NCBI GenBank assembly: GCA_964607165.1
Contig: CAZSIT010000012.1
Coordinates: 4,716-68,715 of the forward strand
DNA: 64,000 nt
Direction: 5' to 3'
DNA from: DSPP01 sp964607165
GTDB taxonomy: Bacteria > Zixibacteria > MSB-5A5 > DSPP01
This document shows positions 1-8,836 of this stretch, piece after piece. The notes below the pieces were generated by a model that made no database searches, was not told the DNA's origin, and was given only the letters and a program-made list of their open reading frames with translations. The position numbers were made by a program, and so were the translations under genes. Each line of letters starts with the position of its first letter. Within the stretch, counting starts at the first letter, position 1.

Positions 1-93
1 TTAAACTTCTTCGCTAAATTCCCCATTGCGTTGCGGGGAAGGGAAAAGGCTTTACTTTTTGGGCCGGGCACTCTACTTTTAAGGTGAGTGTTT

Positions 94-663
94 ATGGCCG
101 CCAATCACAAGGAATTTGAAGAGCTGGCGATTCCGCATACCGATGCGCTTTTGCGCACGGCTTTGCGGATGACCAGAAACCAATCCGACGCCGAGGATTT
201 GGTGCAGGAGGCTTTCCTCAAAGCCTACCGCTTTTTCCACCGCTTTGAGCGGGGAACCAACATCCGCGCCTGGCTTTTCAAAATAATGACCAATCTTTTT
301 ATCAACAGCTACCGCAATCGGGCCAAACGGCCGCAGGAGACCTCCTTCGACGAAGTGGAAGAGAATTTCCTCTATAACAAACTGGCGGAGGAAGGGCGGG
401 CGGGAACTAATCCGGAAAAGGAACTGTTTGATAAACTGTACACCGACGAAGTCCAACAGGTGTTGGACCGATTGCCGGAAGAGTTTAGAATGGTAGTTAT
501 GTTGAATTTTGTGGAAGGATTTGCGTATCAAGAGATTGCGGAAATTATGGGGATTGAGCTGGGGACGGTGAAATCGCGGCTGCATCGCGGGCGTAAGATG
601 CTGCAAAAAGGCTTGTGGGAACACGCCAAGAAAGCGGGGTACGTGAAGGAACGTAGCGAATGA
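94..663 (+). CDS. ECF-type RNA polymerase sigma factor
   Basis: A sigma-70 family protein of 189 residues. Region 2 lies at about residues 20-90, with the helix around SDAEDLVQEAFLKAY followed by RAWLFKIMTNLFIN. Region 4 lies at about 130-180 (LPEEFRMVVMLNFVEG, then the DNA-reading helix around GTVKSRLHRGR). The two domains are joined by a short linker, and regions 1 and 3 are absent, as in ECF sigma factors. ATG at 94 is preferred over GTG at 88 because AAGGTGAG at 81-88 gives a good ribosome-site spacing. The next gene overlaps by 4 bp and encodes a zinc-finger anti-sigma factor, so the pair is co-translated and the sigma activity is probably controlled by its partner. The stimulus and the regulon are unknown. 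Confidence 0.93.
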   Translation: MAANHKEFEELAIPHTDALLRTALRMTRNQSDAEDLVQEAFLKAYRFFHRFERGTNIRAWLFKIMTNLFINSYRNRAKRPQETSFDEVEENFLYNKLAEEGRAGTNPEKELFDKLYTDEVQQVLDRLPEEFRMVVMLNFVEGFAYQEIAEIMGIELGTVKSRLHRGRKMLQKGLWEHAKKAGYVKERSE

Positions 664-1436
664 TTGATTGCCGAAAGGCCGCTTTACATCTTTACGAATA
701 CATCGACCGGGAACTGGACAGCCAGGCGGCGGCGGAAGTTGAAGCGCATATAAAACTTTGCAGCCCCTGCTTCAAGGAGTATGATTTAGAAGCCAAACTA
801 AAGGAATTCGTCCATCGAAAAGCGGCGGCTTGTCCGGGGACGGAAGAGTTGAAAACACGGATTTTGGCGGAATTACAAAAGATAGCCGCCGAGCCGGTGG
901 AGCGGGGAAGAAGGATTTGGCTCTGGACCGGCGGGTTAGCCGCGGCCGCGGCTTTGATTTTCCTTTTTGTCTTCGGCCTCCCGCATCTCGGCGGCGGGCC
1001 GGACCCGATGATAGTTCAGGCGGCGACGGAACATCAAAATCATCTGCTGGCGAGCGTCGCGAAGCTGCCGGAAGGAATTTCCGTCGATTCAGCCAATTCC
1101 ATTCTTGAAGCACAAATCGGCTTTGACCCGGAGGTAACTTATTTTAAGCACATCTGGCCGGAGATAAGAGCTTTTCACGCCGCGAAGTGGAACGGCCGCT
1201 CGGCGGCCTGCCTTTACTTCGCGCCGGAGGGGGAAGAGGGAATTTCATTGTTAATCTGCCAAGATGCTTCCGGGTGGATGCCGAGAGGAAAGAAGGTCCG
1301 GCGCAGCGGAAAAGAATATGTTTTGGCTTCGCATAACGGCTGCCTGATGGTTTTCTGGACGTGGGAGGGGATGCTTTGCTGCGCGGTTGGAAAAGAGCCC
1401 GAAGAGAAGCTTTTGAATTTTACCGGATCGGTTTAA
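660..1436 (+). CDS. zinc-finger (zf-HC2) transmembrane anti-sigma factor
   Basis: A 258-residue protein whose N-terminal 45 residues carry a zf-HC2-like pattern: Cys4, then His30, Cys34 and Cys37 in HIKLCSPC. Anti-sigma factors of the RsrA/ChrR type bind zinc and their sigma factor this way. One hydrophobic helix follows at about residues 82-105 (WLWTGGLAAAAALIFLFVFG), then about 150 residues predicted to lie outside the membrane with no family I recognise. The ATG overlaps the sigma stop codon by 4 bp. The inferred role is membrane tethering and inhibition of the upstream sigma factor, with the C-terminal part as sensor. The role follows from the pairing and the motif; the signal sensed cannot be read from the sequence. 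Confidence 0.85.
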   Translation: MIDCRKAALHLYEYIDRELDSQAAAEVEAHIKLCSPCFKEYDLEAKLKEFVHRKAAACPGTEELKTRILAELQKIAAEPVERGRRIWLWTGGLAAAAALIFLFVFGLPHLGGGPDPMIVQAATEHQNHLLASVAKLPEGISVDSANSILEAQIGFDPEVTYFKHIWPEIRAFHAAKWNGRSAACLYFAPEGEEGISLLICQDASGWMPRGKKVRRSGKEYVLASHNGCLMVFWTWEGMLCCAVGKEPEEKLLNFTGSV

Positions 1437-1580
1437 GACTTAAAGTAAAACTTTAATCATCAGCACAATGCCATTCTATCGCCCGAATGGAAAGCGCCTT
1501 AATTTTCCCGGAAAATAGCCCGTAAGCTAAAAAGGGGGTTGCGCTATCGGTTTTCGGTGTTACATTTAAAGCAAGGCTTT

Positions 1581-2312
1581 ATGAATAACTCCGAGCGCGC
1601 TTTAGTGGTTTTGGCCCGAGAGCCGGAAGAGGGGAAGGTTAAATCCCGGCTTAATTCGGACCTTTCCGCTCATGATACTTTTGAATTGTATCAAGCGTTT
1701 GTGCTGGATACGTTACAATTGGCGTTATCAACAGAAGTCGGGCATCTTTTTGTGGCCTGCCTGGCGAACGGCCCCAAAACCCATTTAAATGAACTTATTA
1801 AAAATCTCTCCGCAGAACTGAAGGGGAAGAAACGGGAGAGCCTGAAAGAGAAGCTGGTATTAATTGACCAGAAGGGAAATCATCTGGGGGAGCGGTTAAA
1901 TGAGACCTTTCGGCAGGTTTTTAAGGAAGGATATGAGAAAGTGGTTGTCATCGGCATCGACAGCCCCAGCTTGCCGAGAAAATCCCTGGAGCATGCCTTT
2001 AAGGTCTTGCACAAGAAAGACGTGGTGCTGGGCCCCACGCTGGACGGCAGCTACTATCTAATCGGGCTGAAAAAACCGTGTCCCAAGCTGTTTGAAAATA
2101 TCCCATGGGACACCGGAGCAGTTTACAAGGTAACGGTTGAGCAATTAAAGAAGCTGGGTCTGGCCTGGGAGGAGCTGGAGCTTTGGTATGATGTGGACAC
2201 CGCAGACGACTTGGAATTTTTAGTGCGGGACATCAATCAACTGCGTCTGGCGGGGGATGAGAAAAGTCTGAAGCATTCCGAAGAGATTCTGGCCAAAATT
2301 TTAAAAACTTAA
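1581..2312 (+). CDS. DUF2064 / TIGR04282-type GT-A fold nucleotidyl or glycosyl transferase
   Basis: A 243-residue protein of the DUF2064 type. The N-terminal nucleotide-binding segment reads ALVVLAREPEEGKVKSRL, where the conserved Lys and Arg follow the first strand. The IGIDSPSLP motif near residue 130 and the VLGPTLDGSYYLIG motif near 145-160 are also conserved in the family. Proteins of this family sit with radical-SAM or arsenosugar genes elsewhere and are distant relatives of CofC-type nucleotidyltransferases; the substrate is not known here. The start is ATG 1581. An upstream in-frame TTG at 1539 would add 14 residues before the first strand and is less likely. The stop overlaps the next start by 1 bp, so it is translationally coupled to the creatininase-family gene. 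Confidence 0.75.
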   Translation: MNNSERALVVLAREPEEGKVKSRLNSDLSAHDTFELYQAFVLDTLQLALSTEVGHLFVACLANGPKTHLNELIKNLSAELKGKKRESLKEKLVLIDQKGNHLGERLNETFRQVFKEGYEKVVVIGIDSPSLPRKSLEHAFKVLHKKDVVLGPTLDGSYYLIGLKKPCPKLFENIPWDTGAVYKVTVEQLKKLGLAWEELELWYDVDTADDLEFLVRDINQLRLAGDEKSLKHSEEILAKILKT

Positions 2313-3034
2313 TGAGGTTAGCCCAGCTTACCTGGCAAGAATTCGCTGAAATCGTTCCCTCGCAGCGGGACGCAGCGATTCTTCCGGTCGGCACCATCGA
2401 AGCGCACGGGGTCACCTCGCTGGCGACCGATGTTTTTATTCCTGAAAAAATTGCCGAAGAGATAGCCGACCGGCTGAAGGCGGTTGTTCTTCCCTCGGTT
2501 CCTTACGGTCTTACCCGTTCGCTGTACGGCTATCCCGGCTCGCTTACGGTTAAGCCCTCAAGTTTTGAAGGATACGTTTCGGAAATTTTGGATTCCTGCG
2601 CCTATCACAAATTCAAGAAAGTGGTCGTCTTAAACGGCCACGGCGGGAACAATGACAGCTTAAAAAGGGTTTGTCAGGAAGGGTTCTACCGCACCGGGTT
2701 GAAAATAGCTTTGGTGCACTGGTGGCTTTTGGCGGGCGAAGTTTGCCGCGAAGTGTATGGACAAGAGGGCGGACATGCGGCTTTGGATGAGAATGCTTTT
2801 ATGCTCGCCTTTTGGCCAAATTTGGTGAAAAAAGAGCGGTACAAACCGGAGATGGTTTACTTGCACGAAGGAGCAGGAGAGGTGTATCCGAATCCAGGCT
2901 CGATAATCATTTACAAAGAGGGAGAGGGGTATTTGGATTTTGACGAGAACAAAGCTAAAAAATATGCTCGGGGGGCTATCGCCAAAGTCGGAGAATTTCT
3001 CGAAGACGTTTTCAAACGCTGGGAGAAAATTTAG
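2312..3034 (+). CDS. creatininase-family metal-dependent amidohydrolase
   Basis: A 240-residue protein with the creatininase fold signatures: LPVGTIEAHG (Glu30 and His32 as metal ligands), Asp40 in LATDVFIP, the NGHGGNND loop, and an acidic segment around GQEGGHAALDENAF. Family members include creatininase, the mycofactocin peptidase MftE and the archaeal formamide hydrolase ArfB. ArfB acts directly after GTP ring opening in archaeal flavin and F420 synthesis. The gene is sandwiched by 1-bp overlaps between a DUF2064 transferase and GTP cyclohydrolase II, which makes an ArfB-like role on a GTP-derived pyrimidine a reasonable hypothesis. Creatinine breakdown is unlikely in this context. The exact substrate is unproven. 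Confidence 0.85.
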   Translation: MRLAQLTWQEFAEIVPSQRDAAILPVGTIEAHGVTSLATDVFIPEKIAEEIADRLKAVVLPSVPYGLTRSLYGYPGSLTVKPSSFEGYVSEILDSCAYHKFKKVVVLNGHGGNNDSLKRVCQEGFYRTGLKIALVHWWLLAGEVCREVYGQEGGHAALDENAFMLAFWPNLVKKERYKPEMVYLHEGAGEVYPNPGSIIIYKEGEGYLDFDENKAKKYARGAIAKVGEFLEDVFKRWEKI

Positions 3035-3762
3035 TGCCGCTTTCCAAAGCTGAAATCCAAAAAATTTTAGAGGAGAACAAAAACCACCGCTGCCCGGACG
3101 AGGCGCTTTGCGTGCGGATAGTTGCCATGGCCAATCTTCCTTCCCGTTTCGGGCAGTTTCAAGTGGTCGCTTTTCACAACAACTTTGACAATCTGGATCA
3201 CGCCGCCTTTCTGGCGGGCGATGTTTACGGCACTGAAAACGTTCCAGTTCGCCTCCATTCCGAATGTTTAACGGGTGATGTGGTCGGTTCTTTGCGCTGC
3301 GACTGCCGGGACCAGTTGGAAGGAGCCTTGCGCCATATTGGGGAAAAAAACTTCGGTGTTCTGCTCTATTTGCGTCAAGAGGGGAGAGGGATTGGGCTTT
3401 CCAACAAAATTAAAGCGTATGCTTTGCAGGAAGATGGCCTGGATACCGTCGATGCCAACCTGGCGCTCGGTTTTCGGGAAGATGAGCGGGATTACGGGAT
3501 TGCGGCGCATATGCTCTATTCGCTCAAAATTCGTTCCATCAAATTGTTGACCAACAATCCGGAAAAAATCAAGCAGCTGACGGCTTTGAAAGTTAAAGTC
3601 GTGGAGCGGGTTCCTTTAATCATCCCTCCCAACGAGTTCAACCGGAAGTATCTGGAAACCAAGGCCGAGCGAGCGGCGCATCTTTTGGGCGACAAAAGCT
3701 CTTTGCGTTTTTTAGAGCAGATGGACGAGCTTTTGGTGGATGAGGATGGGAAATCGGGTTGA
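3034..3762 (+). CDS. ribA: GTP cyclohydrolase II
   Basis: A stand-alone GTP cyclohydrolase II of 242 residues that opens and deformylates GTP in the first committed step of riboflavin synthesis. The zinc ligands are Cys78, Cys89 and Cys91 in HSECLTGDVVGSLRCDC. The catalytic RQEGRGIGLSNKIKAYALQ segment follows at about residue 113, and LLTNNPEKIKQL is the usual late motif. There is no DHBP synthase domain, so this is not a RibBA fusion. Translation starts at GTG 3034, whose G is the last base of the preceding TAG, so it is coupled to the creatininase-family gene. No FMN riboswitch-like structure was recognised upstream of the operon. Decayed palindromic repeats follow the stop. Confidence 0.95.
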   Translation: MPLSKAEIQKILEENKNHRCPDEALCVRIVAMANLPSRFGQFQVVAFHNNFDNLDHAAFLAGDVYGTENVPVRLHSECLTGDVVGSLRCDCRDQLEGALRHIGEKNFGVLLYLRQEGRGIGLSNKIKAYALQEDGLDTVDANLALGFREDERDYGIAAHMLYSLKIRSIKLLTNNPEKIKQLTALKVKVVERVPLIIPPNEFNRKYLETKAERAAHLLGDKSSLRFLEQMDELLVDEDGKSG

Positions 3763-3992
3763 CATAATTCCCCGGAGCAGCCCTTCGACTACGTTTGGGA
3801 TAAAAAGCCCCTGGGCTACCCATTCGTGGTAATGGTTTTGATAGCGGAGATATTCAGGCCTCCGGTTTTGTGTGAGATATAGTTACTATTAATAATTTGA
3901 GGATGGAAACCTTCCTCGACTTCGCTCGGAACAAGTAAAGGTTTACGCTACCCATAAGATACAAAAAAAGGCACGGCAGGAATTTCTCGATT
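3763..3992. repeat. intergenic palindromic repeats between convergent genes
   Basis: A 230-bp gap between the ribA stop and the end of a minus-strand gene. At 3907-3944 the arms AAACCTT and AAGGTTT bracket a 24 nt insert (3914-3937, CCTCGACTTCGCTCGG then AACAAGTA) of the same module found in other hairpin loops of this window. A more decayed copy (TTCGACTACGTTTGGGATAA) lies at about 3773-3792. No gene or clear terminator was seen. Confidence 0.7.
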
Positions 3993-5609
3993 TCAGACCT
4001 GCAATTGTCTTTTGCGGCCAACGGCCGCGAGTCCCAATAGAATGGCGGAAACGAGCAGAAAAATCGCAGGCATATTGGAAGCAATGGCTTGGGGCGTTAC
4101 GCCCATAAAGTCCAGAAGGGGAAGTTTGTTGACGGGGCCGACGTACCAAATAATCAGATAAACCACTTCGAACAACTTGCTTGTTCCGCTCCAAACCCCG
4201 AGGGACAAAGCCAGGGAGGGAATAAACAGCGCGCCGACCAGCCAGCCCGCAAAGCTTACCGCCTCCCCGGACAGAAGAAAATGCAACCCGGCACCGGCGC
4301 CGGTCAAGAGCGTCACGATGAAGCCGGCGGCCCACAGGGCGGGGAGCTGGCGCTTCAAGGGAAAAGGGGTGGAAAAAAGAAGCTGGTCAGTACGATGGTA
4401 CGTTTCTTTTGTTCCGATTGGAGACCAGATTAAAATGGGCCAGACCCAGGCGATGGGGAAAAGGACGGCGCGCACGGCACCAAGGGGAGCAAAAAGAGAA
4501 GCCACGGACAAGCCTGCCGCCACAACCAGCCACCACCAACGCATATCTTTGCGCATCAGGCGCAGTTCGCCCAAAAGAAGGGGCCAAAAGTTCATTCGCA
4601 GTGCTCCGTTTACAAGCGGCGTGAGCGATACGGGAAGCGCTGCGGGTGCCGGAACGGCCGTACTTTCCGATTGAGAATTTTCCCGCTTTTTTTCCTTTGG
4701 CGTTTTGGCCTGCGAGCCGAAGCGGTCAAAGAAAAGCGAGGAGAGGAGCGTAAGCACAAAAGCGACGCCGAACCAGAACAGACGTCCGAGAAGAATTTCC
4801 GGCGTCCAGTTTACGCCTTCCCAGACAAAGGTGGTGAGGGGAGCGCCCTTGTTCGCGTCCAAATCGAAACGATAACCCAAGCTGAAAGAGCCATCGTAGC
4901 CGGGTAAGGCGGCGCGGGCGGCGGCCTGCATACCCGCCAGCGGGATGCTGACGCCCAAAAAATCGTAAAAGGGGGTTTGAATCAACGCGCCCTGTTGGCG
5001 GGAGAGCGGAATCATAAGGGAGCCGAGTAAGCCGTTCCAGAGAAAGTAATACGCCACATTCCCCAGTCCGCCTTTGAGGGGGCGAATCGACTCGAACAGC
5101 ACGGCCAAGGCGGCAACCACACCCATCACAGGCAAGACGATAATAAGGAACGGAGCGACCAGGAGCCAGGGGCGAATGTGCATATCCTCCCCGCGCAAAA
5201 GCTGCATTCCGGCGGCAATTAGAATCAGAGCAAGTATCATCGAAGATAGAACGGCAAAGTTGCTGAGCGCTTTTCCGAGGAGGTAAAGATGCTTCTGTAT
5301 CGGAGTGGCCGCCAGAATTTGGCCAACTCCGGTTCTTTCGTCCCGGGCGACGGCGTTCTTGACCAAGTAAAAACCGAAAAGAGAGAGGAAGACGACGCAC
5401 ATTGCCGCCATGTTTCCTCCGACCCAGGCGGAGTTGTAAATGCCACGGCTGTCGCCCATCGTGATGGTTTTGTAAATGGCGTCGGGCGGGGGCAGGAAGG
5501 TGTAGCCGAGGTAGGCGGTGGCGGCCAGCAAAATCAAAAGGCCGGGACGCCGGACGCGCTCCAGAAAATCGGCGCGGGCCAAATGATAGAGTAGATAAAA
5601 TGTTTTCAA
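3993..5609 (-). CDS. ABC-2 type exporter membrane subunit
   Basis: A 538-residue polytopic membrane protein with about twelve hydrophobic helices in two halves. Each half begins with a cytosolic amphipathic start and a first helix (LLILLAATAYLGYTFL; later WWWLVVAAGLSVASLF). The halves are joined by a soluble Ser/Pro/Ala-rich linker near residues 305-330. This layout is typical of large ABC-2 permeases. Translation starts at TTG 5609, overlapping the stop of the upstream ATP-binding protein by 4 bp (TTGA), so the two subunits form one transporter. The cargo is unknown. No solute-binding protein is nearby, which fits export rather than import. Confidence 0.85.
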   Translation of the reverse strand: MKTFYLLYHLARADFLERVRRPGLLILLAATAYLGYTFLPPPDAIYKTITMGDSRGIYNSAWVGGNMAAMCVVFLSLFGFYLVKNAVARDERTGVGQILAATPIQKHLYLLGKALSNFAVLSSMILALILIAAGMQLLRGEDMHIRPWLLVAPFLIIVLPVMGVVAALAVLFESIRPLKGGLGNVAYYFLWNGLLGSLMIPLSRQQGALIQTPFYDFLGVSIPLAGMQAAARAALPGYDGSFSLGYRFDLDANKGAPLTTFVWEGVNWTPEILLGRLFWFGVAFVLTLLSSLFFDRFGSQAKTPKEKKRENSQSESTAVPAPAALPVSLTPLVNGALRMNFWPLLLGELRLMRKDMRWWWLVVAAGLSVASLFAPLGAVRAVLFPIAWVWPILIWSPIGTKETYHRTDQLLFSTPFPLKRQLPALWAAGFIVTLLTGAGAGLHFLLSGEAVSFAGWLVGALFIPSLALSLGVWSGTSKLFEVVYLIIWYVGPVNKLPLLDFMGVTPQAIASNMPAIFLLVSAILLGLAAVGRKRQLQV

Positions 5610-6490
5610 TTGCTCTGTTCGGAACGGCTTTTGGAGATGAAATACAAGTAAGCGTCCTCCAGCGTGGGGGAGGCCGATTGAGCCCCGGCTGCCGGCGTGG
5701 AATCTGCCACTACGCGCAGGTGCAGGCCATCGGAACGGCGGGTAGTGCCGCTAATCAGGTGCTTTTGCTTTACTTCCGGCAGGTTTTCGCTGGGGATTAC
5801 CCACTCCCAGACTTTTCCTTCCACTGCTTGTAAAAGCTTTTCGGGGGAGGCACAGGCCAATAAACGGCCATGGGAAATGAGGGCAATCTGGGTGGCGGCG
5901 GCCTCCACATCGGAAACGATGTGGGTGGAAAGAATGACGATGCGCTCGCCGGAAAGTTCGGAGAGCAGGTTGCGGAAGCGGACGCGCTCTTCGGGGTCCA
6001 AACCGGCGGTGGGCTCGTCCACAATCAGAAGTTTGGGGTCGTTCAACAACGCCTGCGCAATTCCGAGACGCTGTTTCATACCGCCGGAAAAGCCGCCCAA
6101 GGGGCGTTTGCGCACATCCGAAAGATTTACCAAAAGCAACAGCTCTTCGATGCGGCGTTTTGATGAAGCTTTATCCAGCCCTTTGGCGGCGGACAGGTAT
6201 TCCAGAAACTCGACGGCATCCAGGTTTGGGTAAACGCCAAAGTCCTGCGGGAGGTAACCCAACACCTGGCGCAATTCGTCCGGTTTCCGCAAGACGTCGG
6301 TTTCGTTCCAGCTGACTTTTCCGGTGGTGGGCTTGGTCACGGTGGCCAAGATGCGCATCAAAGTAGATTTGCCGGCGCCATTGGGACCCAGAAGGCCCAA
6401 GACCCCGGGGGAAAGATTCAGCGTGAACTCGCGCAGGCCCCAATGATTGCCTTTGTAGCGCTTGCCGACCTGCTCAATAGTTAGTTTCAA
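5606..6490 (-). CDS. ABC transporter ATP-binding protein
   Basis: A 294-residue ABC ATPase. Walker A is GPNGAGKST (about residue 36), the Q-loop is in LGYLPQDFGVYPN, the signature is FSGGMKQRLGIAQ, Walker B is LLIVDEPTAGLDPEER, and the switch His is in ILSTHIVSDVE. It belongs to the CcmA-like subfamily that pairs with ABC-2 permeases. The last 70 residues form a family-specific tail with no enzymatic motif. The start appears to be TTG 6490 with no strong ribosome site. The gene is coupled by a 4-bp overlap to the permease downstream on the minus strand and is separated by 36 bp from a secreted SH3 protein upstream. Confidence 0.93.
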   Translation of the reverse strand: MKLTIEQVGKRYKGNHWGLREFTLNLSPGVLGLLGPNGAGKSTLMRILATVTKPTTGKVSWNETDVLRKPDELRQVLGYLPQDFGVYPNLDAVEFLEYLSAAKGLDKASSKRRIEELLLLVNLSDVRKRPLGGFSGGMKQRLGIAQALLNDPKLLIVDEPTAGLDPEERVRFRNLLSELSGERIVILSTHIVSDVEAAATQIALISHGRLLACASPEKLLQAVEGKVWEWVIPSENLPEVKQKHLISGTTRRSDGLHLRVVADSTPAAGAQSASPTLEDAYLYFISKSRSEQSN

Positions 6491-6526
6491 GATCGTGTTT
6501 TTCGGATGCCGCTTGGGAAATTTGGG

Positions 6527-7510
6527 TTATTCGATTGTTTTCCAGTTCCCATTTTCCCAAACCTCGATACGGGTGATGGGGTGAATTTCCCAGGCGGTTC
6601 CGCGCCAGTTTCCGACGCTATGGGCATCGGCGTGGGCGTTATCGAAAAATAACCAGCCGTAAATCCGTACTTTGGTCGGGGGGCGCAACATATTTCCGTT
6701 GTAACCTCCCTTGTAGCTTGCGTATTGTCCCAAATCCGTCTCGGCCCAAGATGTGTGGTTTTCCCCAAACCAGGGAGTTACTTCGGTTACCACCACCTTG
6801 TACCTTTGGTTTTTTGGGTCACCCGCATCGGCGGCAAGCAGTTCAACGTGAAGGTCTTTGCGAGTGGAAGAAGTACAGTTGGTGGTTTCTTCCGCGCTTC
6901 TTTTTACCATCGCAAGATAGCCTTCGGACATCACCGATTTGGATTCCAGGCCTTGAAGGTAGGTTATCGGCTGATCTCCGGCGGGCAGCGTACGAACGTT
7001 TTTGGGAAGGCTTTTCAGCGCCAAGATTTGTTCTATAGTGATGGTTGAATAGGTGCAGGGTATTTCAATCCGGTTTTTTTTCTGATTGGTCAGCCGGTAG
7101 CCGGTTTGAGAGGCACTCCCTTTGGGAGGACAGATGCTCCAATCGACCGTTAATTGTGAAGGGGTGCAATTCGGCAGTGAAACCGTCTGGCCAAAGGACG
7201 GAATCTCATACGAGACGTCTGCGGGTTGGCTGATTTCTTCTTCGTCTTCTTCTTCTTCGAGAATGACCGTGCAAAGAGATTTGGCAACATACGCCGTGTG
7301 GCCGTCTTTGAGAGCTATCTTATACCAGTAAGGGACGTCTCCTTTTACCGCATAGACATCCCCCTTATTCAAAACCGCCAAGATTTTGGCATCTGAAGCG
7401 GCCGCCTTGCGGGCGTTGGCGTGTTCAACTCGAATCCGTATGGAAGTCACCGCTGCCCAACAGGGGGCGGAGCAGATTATTAAAAACAAGAAGATTTTTG
7501 CGGCACGCAT
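6527..7510 (-). CDS. secreted protein with bacterial SH3 domain
   Basis: A 327-residue protein with a clear signal peptide (AAKIFLFLIICSAPCWA) and an SH3b-like domain at about residues 22-85 (IRIRVEHANARKAAASDAKI, then GDVPYWYKIALKDGHTAYVA). An acidic linker of consecutive Glu/Asp residues (about 86-95) leads to a C-terminal domain ending in AWEIHPITRIEVWENG, which I do not recognise as a named family. The domain has four cysteines, possibly paired outside the cell. GAGGAGGGG with 2 nt spacing precedes ATG 7510. It sits between two ABC exporter operons on the same strand. An envelope or peptidoglycan-associated role is inferred from the SH3 domain only. Confidence 0.75.
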   Translation of the reverse strand: MRAAKIFLFLIICSAPCWAAVTSIRIRVEHANARKAAASDAKILAVLNKGDVYAVKGDVPYWYKIALKDGHTAYVAKSLCTVILEEEEDEEEISQPADVSYEIPSFGQTVSLPNCTPSQLTVDWSICPPKGSASQTGYRLTNQKKNRIEIPCTYSTITIEQILALKSLPKNVRTLPAGDQPITYLQGLESKSVMSEGYLAMVKRSAEETTNCTSSTRKDLHVELLAADAGDPKNQRYKVVVTEVTPWFGENHTSWAETDLGQYASYKGGYNGNMLRPPTKVRIYGWLFFDNAHADAHSVGNWRGTAWEIHPITRIEVWENGNWKTIE

Positions 7511-7564
7511 AACCCCTCCTCTTTTTTAGGCGTTTTTGGAAATCTTTTTCAAATCATCCGTTTC

Positions 7565-8836
7565 CTATTTATACCGCACCCAGCGCACCAGTTCGGGCAG
7601 GGTGGGGCGTTTGCCGTACATCAAAATTCCAACGCGGAAAATTTTGGCGGAGAGCCAGCCCATAATCGTTACGCTTAACCCCATTATCGTGTAGCTGGCG
7701 GCCAGCTGCCAGGCGGGAGGCGGCAGAAAGGAGATGCGCATCATCATCAAGGTGGGTGTGAAAAATGGGATTAAGGAAAGGATGGTTACCCATCTGGCGG
7801 CGGGATTTTGGGCGACAGCGAAACCGATTATGAAGGGCAAAATCATTGTCATCACGATGGGAAAGACAAATTGCTGGACTTCCTGATCGGAATTGGAAAT
7901 GGCTCCCAGGATGGCGAAAAGGGAGGTGAAGAGGAAGTAACCCAAAGCGAGGTAGATGAAGAAATTGACCACCAAAAGCGGGTTGAAGGCTCTGGAGAGG
8001 TCGAAACCAAAAGAAGAAAGGGTTTTGGCCGCCGGAGCGCCTATCACGGCACCCACTATAATCCAGATGAAAATCGAGGTTAGGGTGGCGGAGCCCAAAC
8101 CGACAATTTTCCCCATCAACAGCTGGAAGGGGGTCACCGAAGAGGTCAAGACCTCGATGATGCGGGTGTTTTTTTCTTCCACGATGGAACGGGCTAACAT
8201 CACGCCGTATCCCAAAACGGACTGGAATAAAACAAAAATGAAAAAGAAAGAGAGCAGATAGGTTGAAATGAAACTCGATTCTTTGGCTCCCTTTTCGGAC
8301 ACCTGCAGCGCTTTTAAGTCGGCGCGCTTCAAGACCTCGGAAAGATTTTTGGCTTGAAAGCCTTGAACTTCCAGCCGGTGGGCGATGACCACGTTGTTTA
8401 TTCTTCTTTCCAATCTGTTCTGCGTTATGAAGTTGCCCAGTGATTTGGCGTAATACTCGGCGGACTGACCGGTGTCAATTTTCTCCGGAATTATGACATA
8501 GGCGCTGATATTTTCAAGTAGCACATCCCGGTTCAGCCCTTCTTTATCCCTTGGAAACGTGGAAGGATTATACGGTTTTTGGGAAAGCAGGACGGCCTTG
8601 GTGCCGTCGGAGAGGGTATCTTTGCTTAGGGCACTGTCCAATCGGGAATAGAGCCAGCCGGTCTGGTCGATGGCCGTCAGTTTGAGCTGGGGCTCTTTGG
8701 TTTTTTGGATTAGAATGCTGGGGAGAAACATAAAGATAAAGCCCATCAGCGGGGTGAGAATCGTTCCAATGACGAAAGATTTGGTGCGAACGACTCCCAA
8801 GTATTCTTTTTTGAGCACCACCAAAAAGCTTCTCAT
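7565..8836 (-). CDS. ABC-2 type exporter permease (NatB-like)
   Basis: A 423-residue permease with one N-terminal helix (GTILTPLMGFIFMFLPSIL), a large extracytoplasmic region (about residues 50-180) and five or six C-terminal helices (for example FISTYLLSFFFIFVLFQSV). The VEEKNTRIIEVLTSSVTPFQLLMGKI segment is characteristic of the NatB/YhaP sodium-export-like branch of ABC-2 proteins. It overlaps the upstream ATP-binding gene by 4 bp. Family members export sodium or small molecules, or confer resistance; the substrate here cannot be read from sequence. Confidence 0.88.
   Translation of the reverse strand: MRSFLVVLKKEYLGVVRTKSFVIGTILTPLMGFIFMFLPSILIQKTKEPQLKLTAIDQTGWLYSRLDSALSKDTLSDGTKAVLLSQKPYNPSTFPRDKEGLNRDVLLENISAYVIIPEKIDTGQSAEYYAKSLGNFITQNRLERRINNVVIAHRLEVQGFQAKNLSEVLKRADLKALQVSEKGAKESSFISTYLLSFFFIFVLFQSVLGYGVMLARSIVEEKNTRIIEVLTSSVTPFQLLMGKIVGLGSATLTSIFIWIIVGAVIGAPAAKTLSSFGFDLSRAFNPLLVVNFFIYLALGYFLFTSLFAILGAISNSDQEVQQFVFPIVMTMILPFIIGFAVAQNPAARWVTILSLIPFFTPTLMMMRISFLPPPAWQLAASYTIMGLSVTIMGWLSAKIFRVGILMYGKRPTLPELVRWVRYK

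Noticed and set aside
1437..1580. Riboswitch in the leader of the ribA operon
   Set aside because: None of the conserved FMN-riboswitch segments could be found; the region is unstructured apart from weak stems.
4089..5594. Several plus-strand open frames opposite the ABC permease
   Set aside because: They mirror the GC-rich membrane-helix codons of the real gene and have no start signals or motifs.
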